From positions 1-64,000 of the forward strand of contig NZ_FTPP01000005.1 in assembly GCF_900156345.1 (NCBI RefSeq): DNA of 64,000 bases. Reading direction: 5' to 3'. The notes below the pieces were generated by a model. It did no database searches. It was not told the DNA's origin and worked only from the letters and a program-made list of their open reading frames with translations. Positions 16,302 to 25,810 of the stretch are shown here, piece after piece; within the stretch, counting starts at the first letter, position 1, and every line of letters starts with the position of its first letter. Made by a program: the position numbers and the translations under genes. The DNA comes from Pontibacter indicus. Lineage in GTDB: Bacteria; Bacteroidota; Bacteroidia; Cytophagales; Hymenobacteraceae.

Positions 16302-17981
16302 ATGAGAAATATACTTGCCGCTTTGGCACTTGGCCTTTTGGCTATACCTGCTGCGCAGGCGCAGGACGTGTACGTGCCCTACGACCGCGACACCTACCAC
16401 CTGATTGACCGTTACCAGATCAAGCTGGGCACGAAGGTGCCACAACTGCACACCAACGTGCGCCCGATCGGACGTAGAGAAGTAGCCGAGCTAGCCGAGG
16501 CAGCCACGGGCGAGCCACGCTCCAATGCCGACATGTTCAATATCCAGTACCTGCTCAACGACAACTGGAACTACACCACGCAGGCCAACGACAATAGCAG
16601 CGAGCGCCCGATCTTCAACACGTTTTATCGCAACAAGACTGACCTGTTACACTACGAATCAGAGGACTTTACTTTGCGCGTAAACCCGGTGCTGCACCTG
16701 GAGTTGGGCCACGATAATCAGAGCGACGGCATGCGCTACGTCAACACGCGCGGCGTGCAGCTGGAGGGTAGCATCGACAACCGCTTCGGCTTTTATACCT
16801 TCATCGGCGAGAACCAGGCGAAGTTTGCAGACTATGTGGTGGACCGCATCAAACGCGATGGTGTGGTGCCGCACGAGGGACTTTGGAAGGATTTCAAAGG
16901 CGATGGCTACGATTTCCTGACGGCACGCGGTTACATGAACTATTCGCTCTCCAAGCATGTGGAGATACAGCTGGGCCACGACCGTCACTTCATCGGCGAC
17001 GGCTACCGCTCGCTCGTTTATTCCGACTATGCCCCGCCGGCTTTCTTCCTGAAGCTGAACACCCGCGTCTGGAAACTGCACTACATGAACCTGTTTCAGG
17101 AGCTCACCGCTGACTACCGCCGGCGTGGAGGCGGGGACAAAATCCTGCCTAAAAAATACATGGCGTTTCACCGTCTGGGCGTAAACATTACAGACAATTT
17201 CAACCTGGGTTTGTTTGAGCAAGTGATTTTCGGGCGTGAAAAAGGGAAATTCGAACTGCAGTACCTCAACCCCATCATCTTTTACCGCAGCGTGGAACAC
17301 AACCTCGGCAGCGAGGACAATGCCCTGTTAGGTCTTGACTTCCGCTGGAACCTGTTCAACACAGCGCAGCTTTACGGCCAGCTGGTGCTCGACGAGTTTG
17401 TAATTAATGAGGTGAAATCAGGTGAAGGCTGGTGGGGTAACAAACACGCCGGTCAGGTCGGGGCTAAGTATATCGATGCTTTCGGCCTTTCTAACCTCGA
17501 CCTGCAAGGTGAGGTGAATATCATCCGTCCGTATACCTACCAGCACCGCGACGGCAGTTCCAACTACCAGCACAACCGCCAGCCACTGGCTCACCCGATG
17601 GGCGCCAACCTGTACGAGTTTGTAGGTATAGCCCGCTACCAGCCATTGCCACGCCTGCATCTGGTGGGCAAGGCCATTGCCACCCGCTTCGGACAGGATG
17701 AGATCACGCCAGAGGGCGACACCATCAACTGGGGCAACAACGTGAATCTGGATTATAATTTAAGACCTCGGTCTTACGGCCACGAGATTGCACAAGGTAT
17801 ACGCACCAACCAACTGCACCTCGACCTGACGGCTACCTACCAGTTCAAACATAACCTTTTCGTGGATTTGAAGGGCATCATCCGCCGCACGGAAGCTGAT
17901 GCGAGCAACCTGAGCAAAAACAGCGTGTATACCTCCGTGGCCCTGCGCTGGAACATTGCCCAGCGACTGCATGAGTTTTAA
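16302..17981 (+). CDS. Wzi-like capsule assembly outer-membrane protein
   Basis: A 559-residue outer-membrane barrel has a signal peptide ending AIPAAQAQ (about residue 20). The N-terminal segment YDRDTYHLIDRYQIKLGTK and the many alternating beta-strands ending RWNIAQRLHEF match Bacteroidota members of the capsule-assembly Wzi family. Relatives in gliding species include RemB-type proteins. Its likely role is surface polysaccharide attachment or gliding-related surface function. A small membrane-protein gene follows 12 bp downstream. Confidence 0.82.
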   Translation: MRNILAALALGLLAIPAAQAQDVYVPYDRDTYHLIDRYQIKLGTKVPQLHTNVRPIGRREVAELAEAATGEPRSNADMFNIQYLLNDNWNYTTQANDNSSERPIFNTFYRNKTDLLHYESEDFTLRVNPVLHLELGHDNQSDGMRYVNTRGVQLEGSIDNRFGFYTFIGENQAKFADYVVDRIKRDGVVPHEGLWKDFKGDGYDFLTARGYMNYSLSKHVEIQLGHDRHFIGDGYRSLVYSDYAPPAFFLKLNTRVWKLHYMNLFQELTADYRRRGGGDKILPKKYMAFHRLGVNITDNFNLGLFEQVIFGREKGKFELQYLNPIIFYRSVEHNLGSEDNALLGLDFRWNLFNTAQLYGQLVLDEFVINEVKSGEGWWGNKHAGQVGAKYIDAFGLSNLDLQGEVNIIRPYTYQHRDGSSNYQHNRQPLAHPMGANLYEFVGIARYQPLPRLHLVGKAIATRFGQDEITPEGDTINWGNNVNLDYNLRPRSYGHEIAQGIRTNQLHLDLTATYQFKHNLFVDLKGIIRRTEADASNLSKNSVYTSVALRWNIAQRLHEF

Positions 17982-17993
17982 CAGGTCATCGAC

Positions 17994-18305
17994 ATGAAAA
18001 GGACCGTGCTCGCTCACCTGGGAATTAGCCTGTTCTATTTCTGGGTTATCATCCTGTTGTCCTGGAACGTGTCTGGCGGCGACATCCTGGCAATATTCTT
18101 CGTTTCCGTTTGCTTTCTGATTCACTTATCAGGAATAATTTTAAAGCTGGTCTTTCACAAGCAAAAACGAAATTTTTCTCCGTTGTTAGGAGTGTTATGT
18201 GGCCTGGCAATTCATGTACTCTCTTTTTATCTGATCACGGAGTATAGGCTGTATCAGCACGAAATGGCTGGCGGCAACAGAGTGGTTCCAATGGATGTAG
18301 AGTAG
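17994..18305 (+). CDS. Small three-helix membrane protein, unknown
   Basis: This 103-residue protein has three predicted transmembrane helices (about 8-27, 30-55 and 65-82) and no recognised family. It starts 12 bp after the Wzi-like gene, probably shares its transcript, and is closed by a strong terminator. Confidence 0.6.
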   Translation: MKRTVLAHLGISLFYFWVIILLSWNVSGGDILAIFFVSVCFLIHLSGIILKLVFHKQKRNFSPLLGVLCGLAIHVLSFYLITEYRLYQHEMAGGNRVVPMDVE

Positions 18306-18324
18306 TTGCCCTTTCACTGAAAAA

Positions 18325-18361
18325 GCGGGAAGCCCTTTATAACAAGGCTTCCCGCTCTCGT
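18325..18361 (+). terminator. Terminator after the Wzi-like unit
   Basis: A perfect 10-bp stem GCGGGAAGCC/GGCTTCCCGC with an 11-base loop is followed by TCTCGTTTT. Confidence 0.8.
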
Positions 18362-18398
18362 TTTAAAAGCTCGCTATACATACCTGTTCCATTTTAGT

Positions 18399-18406
18399 TA
18401 TCTTTG
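18399..18406 (+). promoter_or_regulatory. Promoter -7 element for the MsbA-type exporter gene
   Basis: TATCTTTG matches TAnnTTTG. It would start a transcript near 18413, leaving an unusually long leader of about 140 nt before the ATG at 18555. That leader has short self-complementary stretches but no riboswitch I recognise. Confidence 0.5.
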
Positions 18407-18554
18407 CAGCGGCCAAACGTGCAAGAGGTATAGCACGGCCTATAATATTGTAATTCATTAATACTTAAAAACTTCCGGCAAGCGACCCGTCTGTTACGGG
18501 AAGCAATCGGGACAGCCGCCTATACTTGCAAGAGGTAGGGTTGGCCTACACAAC

Positions 18555-20393
18555 ATGAAGACTTATCTCCGGATACTGCAGTTTGCGAAGCCTTACAGTC
18601 GCTTTGTACCGCTTTATACTATTTACACTATACTAGGCATTATTTTCGGCCTGCTCAATTTTACGCTCCTTATTCCGCTGCTTAGCGTGCTTTTCGGAAC
18701 GGTAGGTACTGACGACGCGGCCGCTATGGTGACAACCAAGCCTGATTTCACGCTATCACTAGAGTATTTCACAGACTACTTTAATTACCATTTCGGACAG
18801 GTGATCCTGGAGAAAGGCCGCCAAGGCGCTTTGCTCTTTGTCTGTGTGATCATCGTTTGCTCTGTTTTCCTATCCAACCTTTTCAAGTACCTGGCGCTTC
18901 GGGTTGTGGGAGCCTTGCGGGCGCATGTTGTGAAGAAAATTCGCCATGCCACCTACGAGCGTGTGACGCAGCTGCACCTGGGCTATTTCAGCAACGAGCG
19001 CAAAGGCGACCTGATGACCCGCATGACGGTGGACATTCAGGAAGTGGAGAACTCTGTGGTCAACACCATGACGGTCGTGATCCGGGAGCCCATCTCGATC
19101 ATCGCTTTCTTTGTGGTGCTGTTTACTATGTCGGTTAAGCTGACATTATTCACGCTAATCTTGCTGCCGCTCTCCGGCGTACTCATTGCAGGTATTGCTA
19201 AACGCCTGAAGCGAGCAGCGCAGCAGGGGCAGGAATCTCTTAGCTTTATCCTGACGATTATCGACGAGACATTGAGCGGCATCCGGGTGATCAAGGCCTT
19301 CAATGCGGAGCCTCACATCATGGGCAAGTTCAACGAGCAAAACGACCGCTATGCCCAGTTGCAGCGTTCCATTGCCAACAAGCGCGACCTGGCCTCGCCG
19401 TTCTCGGAGTTTATGGGCGTTACGGTGGTGGCGGGTCTGCTTTGGTTTGGCGGTAACCTGGTGCTGAATCAGCAATCCGACCTGAAGGCCGAAGAATTCA
19501 TCACTTACATCGTGCTCTTCTCGCAAGTGCTGGTACCGGCCAAGGCCATGTCGGCGGCTTTCAGCAACATACAGCGCGGACTGGTATCCGGCGACCGCAT
19601 TCTGAAAGTGATTGACACCGAGCCGCAGGTAACGGATAAGCCGAATGCGAAGGTGCTGCCGGAGTTCCACCATGAGATCAAGCTCCAGGATGTGAGCTTC
19701 GGCTATGGGGAGCGCCCGGTGCTGCAGGACATCAACCTCCGCATCCAGAAAGGGAAAACGGTGGCACTTGTAGGCCCATCAGGCGGTGGCAAGTCCACGC
19801 TGGCTGACCTGATTCCGCGCTTCTACGACCCTACGGCAGGCGCTATCCTCATCGATGGCCACGATATCCGCGACTATACCGCGGTGTCGGTGCGCGATAA
19901 AATAGGCGTGGTAACACAGGAGTCCATCCTCTTCAACGACACCATCTTCAACAACATCGCCTTCAACAAAACCGACGCGACCGAGGAGGAAGTGATGGCC
20001 GCAGCCAGAATTGCGAACGCGCACGAGTTTATTGCCCGGATGCCGGAAGGCTATCAGACCATGATCGGGGACCGGGGCAGCCGTCTGTCTGGCGGACAGC
20101 GTCAACGTCTGAGCATTGCCCGGGCCATTCTGCAAAATCCACCCATCCTGATTCTGGACGAAGCGACCTCGGCATTGGACACGGAATCAGAGAAACTGGT
20201 GCAGGAAGCGCTTACCAACCTGATGAAAAATAGAACATCGGTCGTGATTGCGCACCGGTTGAGCACCATTCAGCATGCCGACGAGATTGTAGTTTTACAA
20301 CAGGGCAGCATTGTAGAGCGAGGCTCACACGAAAACCTGTTGCAGCACGGTGGATTGTACGCAAAACTTACACAAATGCAACTGGTGTCGTAA
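18555..20393 (+). CDS. MsbA-type ABC exporter, fused permease and ATPase
   Basis: This 612-residue half-transporter has an N-terminal six-helix ABC membrane domain (about 20-340) and a C-terminal ATPase with Walker A GPSGGGKST (about 406-414), signature LSGGQRQRLS (about 512) and Walker B ILILDEATSALD. It works as a homodimer in the inner membrane. Similarity to MsbA and proximity to gmhA suggest lipid A or lipopolysaccharide export, but other lipids or peptides cannot be excluded. Confidence 0.88.
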   Translation: MKTYLRILQFAKPYSRFVPLYTIYTILGIIFGLLNFTLLIPLLSVLFGTVGTDDAAAMVTTKPDFTLSLEYFTDYFNYHFGQVILEKGRQGALLFVCVIIVCSVFLSNLFKYLALRVVGALRAHVVKKIRHATYERVTQLHLGYFSNERKGDLMTRMTVDIQEVENSVVNTMTVVIREPISIIAFFVVLFTMSVKLTLFTLILLPLSGVLIAGIAKRLKRAAQQGQESLSFILTIIDETLSGIRVIKAFNAEPHIMGKFNEQNDRYAQLQRSIANKRDLASPFSEFMGVTVVAGLLWFGGNLVLNQQSDLKAEEFITYIVLFSQVLVPAKAMSAAFSNIQRGLVSGDRILKVIDTEPQVTDKPNAKVLPEFHHEIKLQDVSFGYGERPVLQDINLRIQKGKTVALVGPSGGGKSTLADLIPRFYDPTAGAILIDGHDIRDYTAVSVRDKIGVVTQESILFNDTIFNNIAFNKTDATEEEVMAAARIANAHEFIARMPEGYQTMIGDRGSRLSGGQRQRLSIARAILQNPPILILDEATSALDTESEKLVQEALTNLMKNRTSVVIAHRLSTIQHADEIVVLQQGSIVERGSHENLLQHGGLYAKLTQMQLVS

Positions 20394-20521
20394 TAGCATT
20401 TGGCGCTTTCGTATTAATGGTTTCTGCTTTTAATTAAATTTCGGCCTTAGCATTTCGGTATATTCACATTTTTTTATAGTTTAGCCCGAAACAGTTTTGC
20501 ACCAAAATCCAACCTGAAAGC

Positions 20522-20863
20522 ATGAAAGAACTTAAGACTCTCTCGGATGTAATCGTTTTTTGCTACGCCTTGTTTATAGCACTTTTGCTAACAAACCTGC
20601 TAGACTACAAAACCATATTCGAGATTACGACCGAAGAGCAGGCGCTCACCCTTTACAAAACACTTGGGGCAGTAGGCGCCGGGTTGATGCTGGTCAAACT
20701 TTTGATCGGAAAACTTTACATTACGTCGCTCAAATACGACAGGCACATGGCTCAGGTAAAAATCAATGAACTGAAAGCCGATTTATATGAGCGCAAGCAA
20801 GCATACAGAAGCAACAGCTACAAAGAATCTGTTCAGATGGAGATGGCTGTCGCAAGCAACTAA
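20522..20863 (+). CDS. Two-helix membrane protein, unknown
   Basis: This 113-residue protein has two hydrophobic helices (about 8-28 and 48-70) followed by a charged, probably helical cytoplasmic tail. I recognise no family. It lies 8 bp upstream of gmhA and is likely co-transcribed with it. Confidence 0.6.
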   Translation: MKELKTLSDVIVFCYALFIALLLTNLLDYKTIFEITTEEQALTLYKTLGAVGAGLMLVKLLIGKLYITSLKYDRHMAQVKINELKADLYERKQAYRSNSYKESVQMEMAVASN

Positions 20864-20871
20864 TATTTTAC

Positions 20872-21447
20872 ATGACCCAGACCGTAATCAAGGAGCTGCA
20901 GGAAGCGCAACAGACGCTCAACAACTTTATAGCTGACCCTAACAACATTGCCGCCATTGAGCGCGCGGCCAACGCCATGGCCGATGCCGTGGAAGCCGGT
21001 GGCAAAATACTGTCGTGCGGCAACGGCGGCTCCATGTGCGATGCCATGCACTTTGCTGAGGAGCTGACAGGCCGCTACCGCGACAACCGCCAGGCTATAC
21101 CTGCCATCTCCATCTCCGACGTGAGCCACATGAGCTGCGTGGGCAACGATTACGGTTACGATCATGTATTTTCGCGCTACATCGAAGCGCTGGGCAACAA
21201 AGGCGATGTGCTCCTAGCTATCAGCACCAGCGGCAACTCCGCCAACGTGCTCAAAGCCGCCGCAGCCGCCAAAGCCAAAGGCATGACGGTCGTGGGTCTC
21301 ACCGGCAAAGACGGCGGCAAACTAGCTGCCTTCTGCGACGTGGAAGTGCGCGTGCCACACCACGGCTACGCCGACCGCGTGCAGGAAATCCATATCAAAG
21401 TCATCCACATTCTGATTCTCCTGATCGAGAAGCGGATTTGCGGGTAA
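20872..21447 (+). CDS. gmhA: Phosphoheptose isomerase (D-sedoheptulose 7-phosphate isomerase)
   Basis: GmhA converts sedoheptulose 7-phosphate to D-glycero-D-manno-heptose 7-phosphate, the first step to heptose for lipopolysaccharide core or glycoproteins. The 191-residue protein has the SIS fold with [20 protein letters not shown] (about 48-67), [14 protein letters not shown] and the C-terminal metal/active-site block [18 protein letters not shown]. The length is typical. The MsbA-type exporter lies just upstream, which fits a shared role in the outer leaflet. Confidence 0.93.
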   Translation: MTQTVIKELQEAQQTLNNFIADPNNIAAIERAANAMADAVEAGGKILSCGNGGSMCDAMHFAEELTGRYRDNRQAIPAISISDVSHMSCVGNDYGYDHVFSRYIEALGNKGDVLLAISTSGNSANVLKAAAAAKAKGMTVVGLTGKDGGKLAAFCDVEVRVPHHGYADRVQEIHIKVIHILILLIEKRICG

Positions 21448-22264
21448 GATATACCAGCCAGGTATAGAGTGTATTAATTTGCTTATAGCTGTAGAAAAGC
21501 AAGCGAAGGAATTGAGGGATCTGCTCACACTTTGAGGTCTGCAGGTTGTCTGAATCTTTCTATAGGCCCCCTACCCCAAGGATTTTCAGAATTTAAAGAT
21601 TGACAGGATTCTCTCAGACGATTGACACACCCCTTCCCCTCTCGAGAGGGGAAGCTTTGACATTGAGAATTCGCAAGTATAAGCTTTGTAGCAAAGGTAT
21701 ACCTGTTGAATACTGTCATCCCCCTACCCCCTTCGAAGGGGGACTTTCTGTAACTGCCAATTCACAGGTATAAGTTCTATAGCTTTCTGCACTGTCACAT
21801 ATCACTGGCAGGTATAACAAGACTAACTTGCCCCTTTAGCTATGAAACAATTAGCGGTGCCAGGTGCACCAATTGACACTCCACTGTTCGAGCGGTCAGC
21901 GAGTTTGGAGGGTCTTGACTTTTTTGCTTACTTTTTGTGTCAAGACAAAAAGGAAGGCCTGCCCGGCCAGGGCAAGCTATAAAACAGTTTAGCTTAAGGT
22001 ATAGCAATACTGAAGCTACGCTAGGTATAGGCATAGGCATTCCACTACTGTAGGTACACCTGACACTAAGATAGAGGCCTCACCATAGCAGGCGCAATCG
22101 TATACGCCCACACTCTCACCCCTTCTATAGCAATACTCTCTACCATAACACCAATAATTTTCTTTTCCCTACATTTACTACCATCCAGCTGGAATCAATT
22201 ATCACCAAGCTGTGTTGCGAATCTAACTTATAAAATTGCATCTATAGATCAACATCTAACCCCT
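21448..22264. repeat. Gene-free cluster of palindromic repeats
   Basis: This 817-bp gap holds no convincing gene. It contains two diverged copies of an approximately 88-bp unit (about 21629-21716 and 21717-21800). Each starts with a C-rich perfect palindrome: CTTCCCCTCTCGAG and its complement at 21633-21654, and CCCCCTTCGAAGGGGG at 21727-21742. The palindromes are followed by matching text (GAATTCGCAAGTATAAGC versus CAATTCACAGGTATAAGT). A third partial start, CCCCCTACCCC, lies at 21568. Further on are GGTGC/GCACC (21856-21870) and a two-way hairpin at 21912-21952. Seven or so copies of the AGGTATA motif are also present. Confidence 0.75.
21912..21952. repeat. Alternative hairpins GTCTTGAC/GTCAAGAC and CTTTTTGT/ACAAAAAG
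   Basis: GTCTTGAC (21912-21919) pairs with GTCAAGAC (21939-21946). CTTTTTGT (21931-21938) pairs with ACAAAAAG (21945-21952). The two stems share bases, so they exclude each other. The text TTTTTGCTTACTTTTTGTGT is, from memory, a widespread intergenic repeat in several bacterial phyla. Confidence 0.6.
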
Positions 22265-23803
22265 ATGCTTATCAAGACGTTTGGCAGCGCCGTGCAGGGC
22301 GTGAACGCCTATACCGTAACCGTGGAAGTGAGTGTGAGCGCTGGCGCTAAGTACTTCCTGGTGGGCCTACCCGACAATGCCATTAAGGAAGGCGAGCAGC
22401 GCATCGAATCGGCACTGGCGCAATATGGTTACAAGCTCAAACGCCAGAAAACCATCATCAACATGGCCCCAGCCGATATCCGGAAAGAGGGCGCTGCTTA
22501 CGACCTGACCATCGCGATGGGTATGCTAGCTGCTGGCGGGCAGATGAATCCTGATAAGCTTTCGCAGTACATGATCATGGGCGAGTTATCGCTTGATGGT
22601 TCGCTTCGTCCCATTAAGGGTGTACTCCCTATTGCCATTCAGGCCCGCAAAGAGGGGTTTAAAGGCATTATACTGCCCGCCAGCAATGCCCGCGAAGCAG
22701 CTATCGTGAATAACCTGGATGTGATCGGGGTAGAGAATATCAAGGAGGCCATTGACTTCTTGAATGATGAACTGGACATACCACCCGTTAAAATAGAAAC
22801 CCGCGAGGTTTTCCAGAACACAGCGAACCAGTATGCGGCCGATTTCTCGGATGTGCAGGGGCAGGAGAACATCAAACGGGCTTTGGAAATCGCTGCTGCC
22901 GGTGGTCACAACGTGATCATGATCGGTCCTCCGGGAGCGGGAAAGACTATGCTGGCCAAGCGATTGCCTTCTATCCTGCCTCCGCTCTCGATGCACGAAG
23001 CGCTGGAAACAACCAAAATACATTCGGTGGCTGGCAAATTGGGAGAGGTGTCGTCTTTGCTTTCTACGCGGCCCTACCGGTCGCCACATCATACCATTTC
23101 GGATGTGGCGTTGGTAGGCGGAGGTGGTATACCGCAGCCCGGAGAGATTTCGCTTGCGCATAATGGGGTGTTGTTTTTAGATGAACTGCCAGAGTTTAAG
23201 CGTACCGCCTTGGAGGTGATGCGCCAGCCGCTGGAAGAGCGACGCGTGACCATTTCCAGAGCCAAAACAACCCTGGATTTTCCGGCCAACTTTATGCTCA
23301 TTGCCAGCATGAATCCGTGCCCCTGTGGCTTCTATAATCACCCCGAGAAAGAATGTGTCTGTGCTCCCGGCCTTGTGCAGCGTTACCTCAACAAAGTAAG
23401 CGGCCCTTTGCTCGACCGCATTGATCTGCACGTGGAAGTAACGCCTGTTACCTTCGATGAAATGACAGCCACCCGTAAGTCGGAGGACAGTGGGACCATA
23501 CGCGAGCGGGTAGTAAGAGCGCGCGAGTTACAGCGGGAGCGATTCAGCACCGTAGACTCCATTCATTCCAATGCTATGATGCCTTCCCAAATGGTGAAGG
23601 AGATTTGCCAGATCTCGGATGCCGGGCGCACTTTGCTGAAGACCGCGATGGAGCGGCTCGGACTCTCGGCCCGCGCATACGATCGCATCCTGAAGGTGAG
23701 CCGCACCATCGCTGACCTGGCCGGAAGCGACGAAATTAAAATTGAACATTTAGCAGAAGCTATCCAGTACCGAAGCTTGGACAGAGACGGTTGGGCAGGT
23801 TAA
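22265..23803 (+). CDS. comM: YifB/ComM family Mg-chelatase-like AAA ATPase
   Basis: In transformable bacteria ComM is a hexameric helicase that widens recombination intermediates during integration of taken-up DNA. The 512-residue protein has an N-terminal Lon-like S5 domain (about 15-140), Walker A GPPGAGKTMLAKRLPS (about 221), Walker B GVLFLDELPEFKR, and a Cys cluster PCPCGFYNHPEKECVC before the C-terminal lid domain (LSARAYDRILKVSRTIADL). It stands alone after the repeat cluster. In organisms not known to transform the role is unclear. Confidence 0.92.
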   Translation: MLIKTFGSAVQGVNAYTVTVEVSVSAGAKYFLVGLPDNAIKEGEQRIESALAQYGYKLKRQKTIINMAPADIRKEGAAYDLTIAMGMLAAGGQMNPDKLSQYMIMGELSLDGSLRPIKGVLPIAIQARKEGFKGIILPASNAREAAIVNNLDVIGVENIKEAIDFLNDELDIPPVKIETREVFQNTANQYAADFSDVQGQENIKRALEIAAAGGHNVIMIGPPGAGKTMLAKRLPSILPPLSMHEALETTKIHSVAGKLGEVSSLLSTRPYRSPHHTISDVALVGGGGIPQPGEISLAHNGVLFLDELPEFKRTALEVMRQPLEERRVTISRAKTTLDFPANFMLIASMNPCPCGFYNHPEKECVCAPGLVQRYLNKVSGPLLDRIDLHVEVTPVTFDEMTATRKSEDSGTIRERVVRARELQRERFSTVDSIHSNAMMPSQMVKEICQISDAGRTLLKTAMERLGLSARAYDRILKVSRTIADLAGSDEIKIEHLAEAIQYRSLDRDGWAG

Positions 23804-23843
23804 CGTTCTTGTAATCATAACTATTTATATATCACATAATTAC

Positions 23844-23882
23844 AAAGCTCAATACTTTAAAAAGGTGTTGAGCTTTTCTTTT
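23844..23882 (+). terminator. Terminator after comM
   Basis: A 12-bp stem AAAGCTCAATAC/GTGTTGAGCTTT with one mismatch and a 9-base loop is followed by TTCTTTTT. Confidence 0.8.
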
Positions 23883-23978
23883 TAATACGGTTTTAACCTG
23901 CCATTCTGATTGCACCACATTTAACATGAAAGATCAAACTTTTTTAGACTTTTCTTGGGGGCCTGCGTACTATGGGAC

Positions 23979-24013
23979 GTCAGGAAGCGAGAACAATGTC
24001 GACTCTTCCTGAC
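23979..24013 (+). other. Hairpin in the leader of the first beta-barrel gene
   Basis: A perfect 9-bp inverted repeat GTCAGGAAG/CTTCCTGAC encloses 17 bases and ends 35 bp before the ATG at 24049. It has no T-tract, so it is not a terminator. It could be an mRNA leader structure or a regulator site. Confidence 0.5.
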
Positions 24014-24048
24014 ACTAACACACTTAATCCAATTAACCATTTACTACT

Positions 24049-24633
24049 ATGAAGAAGAGAATCTTAATGTTTGTTTTAGCCATGACGACAGTGGTTGCAG
24101 CACACGCGCAGGGTCCACGTTTAGGTATCAGAGCTGGTGTAAACTATGCTGGTTTTGGCGGCTCCGATGCCGATAACCTCGATCGTATTTGGGGTGGGCA
24201 TGCAGGTTTAACAGCGAACTTCCCGCTGTCGACTGATAACTTTTTCTCGATTCAGCCTGAATTGCTTTACTCGATGAAGGGTGCCGAGACTAGTGCCGAC
24301 GATGTGAAGTGGAAAATCAACTACCTGGATGTGCCTGTGCTGGGCCGTGTAAATGCAGGACCACTGTACTTTGAGGCTGGACCACAGGTGTCGTTTAGAA
24401 TTGGTGGCGAAGTGGATGTGAACAATACAACCATCACCGATGACCTGGACGACTACAAGCGCACCAGCTTAGGTTATGCAGCCGGCGTTGGTTTGCAGGC
24501 TACGCCACTTGGCCTGAGCATCGGTGTTCGCTACAACGGCGATATTTCCAAGCTTTATGACAACACAGACGTAGGTAACTATCGTAATGACGTATTCATG
24601 CTGACCTTGGGCTATTTGTTCGGCAGCAGATAA
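24049..24633 (+). CDS. Outer-membrane beta-barrel protein (porin family)
   Basis: This 194-residue protein has signal peptide MKKRILMFVLAMTTVVAAHAQ followed by alternating strands, starting PRLGIRAGVNYAGF and ending FMLTLGYLFGSR. This is the compact eight-stranded barrel architecture common in Bacteroidota (PorT/OMP_b-brl_2-like). The blocks FSIQPELLYSMKG and GPLYFEAGPQ recur in the two downstream paralogues. The role is structural or unknown. Confidence 0.87.
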   Translation: MKKRILMFVLAMTTVVAAHAQGPRLGIRAGVNYAGFGGSDADNLDRIWGGHAGLTANFPLSTDNFFSIQPELLYSMKGAETSADDVKWKINYLDVPVLGRVNAGPLYFEAGPQVSFRIGGEVDVNNTTITDDLDDYKRTSLGYAAGVGLQATPLGLSIGVRYNGDISKLYDNTDVGNYRNDVFMLTLGYLFGSR

Positions 24634-24670
24634 GCGTCCCCATTAGTACAGAATAAAACTATGATACTGA

Positions 24671-24697
24671 AGCCCCGGTTTGCGCCGGGGCTTTTTA
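24671..24697 (+). terminator. Terminator after the first beta-barrel gene
   Basis: A perfect 8-bp GC-rich stem AGCCCCGG/CCGGGGCT with a 6-base loop is followed by TTTTATAT. Confidence 0.85.
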
Positions 24698-24989
24698 TAT
24701 GCCCGCCATACCTGCCGCGACTAGCCGATCGGCTCCGCTCACTAAGTAGCCGCAACAAAGCAGCCGCTATTTTGTACTAAAGTAGAACACCCCCTAACCT
24801 TGCCGTCTGGGAAACTGAGTAACCCGGCACCAGAACAGCAAAAATAAAGCACAATTCTCGAAAAATTATCAACCTGACAATCAGGCAAATGACACCCCGG
24901 CTATGAAAACACCCTATCTATATACTCAATAAAAATATAGTTCTGCACGTATATTGCTCAGATCACTCCAAAACAACCATTACCCAATT

Positions 24990-25655
24990 ATGAAAAAGCT
25001 AGTATTTATGTTCGTGTTTGCAGTAGCTACTGCATTTGGCGCCCAGGCGCAAAACGCAAGCTTCGGTATAAGAGGCGGTGCGAATATTTCTAACCTTTCC
25101 GGCGATCTGCGCGATGAAGACCGCTTCGAGAACAAAGTCGGCTTTCACGCCGGCATCATGGCGAACTTCGGCATCGTCGACAACTTCTTTTCGATTCAGC
25201 CGGAGTTACTCTATTCGGTGAAGGGTTTCAAGAACGAAGATTCTGAGTTTACCTTATTGGGCCAGAACTGGAGAAGAGAAGGTAAAGTGAATTACAACTA
25301 CATCGACCTGCCGGTGCTTGCCAGAATCAAGGCTGGGCCTCTGTATTTTGAAGCTGGTCCGCAGGCCTCTTACCTCGTGAGCGTAAACAATGAGACCAAG
25401 TCATACCTGAACGGTCAGTTACAGAATACCACACGCGATGAGAACAGCAAGGATGGTTTGAAGGAATTTGAAGTAGGCTACGCAGCCGGCATCGGTTTCA
25501 CATCGGCCAACAACGCCATTAGCTTCGGTGTACGCTACAACGGGGCCATCAGCGATTTCGTGAAAGAGGACGTGAACTTTGGTGGCGACCTGGCTAACGC
25601 CCGTCACTCTACCTTTATGGTAACGGTAGGACTGGCATTGCCAACGAGCCGCTAA
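24990..25655 (+). CDS. Outer-membrane beta-barrel protein (porin family), second paralogue
   Basis: A 221-residue barrel begins with MKKLVFMFVFAVATAFGAQAQ, a clear signal peptide. That is why I take the Met at 24990 rather than an upstream frame start at 24954. It shares FFSIQPELLYSVKG, YIDLPVLARIKAGPLYFEAGPQ and VGYAAGIGF with the gene before it. It has its own leader of about 290 bp and its own terminator, so it is expressed separately despite the tandem arrangement. Confidence 0.88.
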   Translation: MKKLVFMFVFAVATAFGAQAQNASFGIRGGANISNLSGDLRDEDRFENKVGFHAGIMANFGIVDNFFSIQPELLYSVKGFKNEDSEFTLLGQNWRREGKVNYNYIDLPVLARIKAGPLYFEAGPQASYLVSVNNETKSYLNGQLQNTTRDENSKDGLKEFEVGYAAGIGFTSANNAISFGVRYNGAISDFVKEDVNFGGDLANARHSTFMVTVGLALPTSR

Positions 25656-25670
25656 TATTTTCTCTTAATG

Positions 25671-25710
25671 AAGAAGCCGCCGGGTGCTCTGCATCCGGCG
25701 GCTTCTTTGT
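25671..25710 (+). terminator. Terminator after the second beta-barrel gene
   Basis: A long stem AAGAAGCCGCCGG/CCGGCGGCTTCTT, extended by TGC/GCA around a 3-base loop, is followed by TGTTTTC. Confidence 0.85.
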
Positions 25711-25810
25711 TTTCGGCTATACCTGCTATACCTGTGCTTAACTAATTACCGTCGTCAGGAGTAATAAGAAGCAAGGGCATGCGCCCAACTACCATACTAA
25801 ACCCGCGACT

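Noticed and set aside
18420-18554. Possible riboswitch in the long leader of the MsbA-type gene
   Set aside because: Some self-complementarity is present but no conserved block of any class I know.
21840-22040. 66-codon frame on the minus strand within the repeat cluster
   Set aside because: It is made of hairpin repeat sequence and has no protein-like features.
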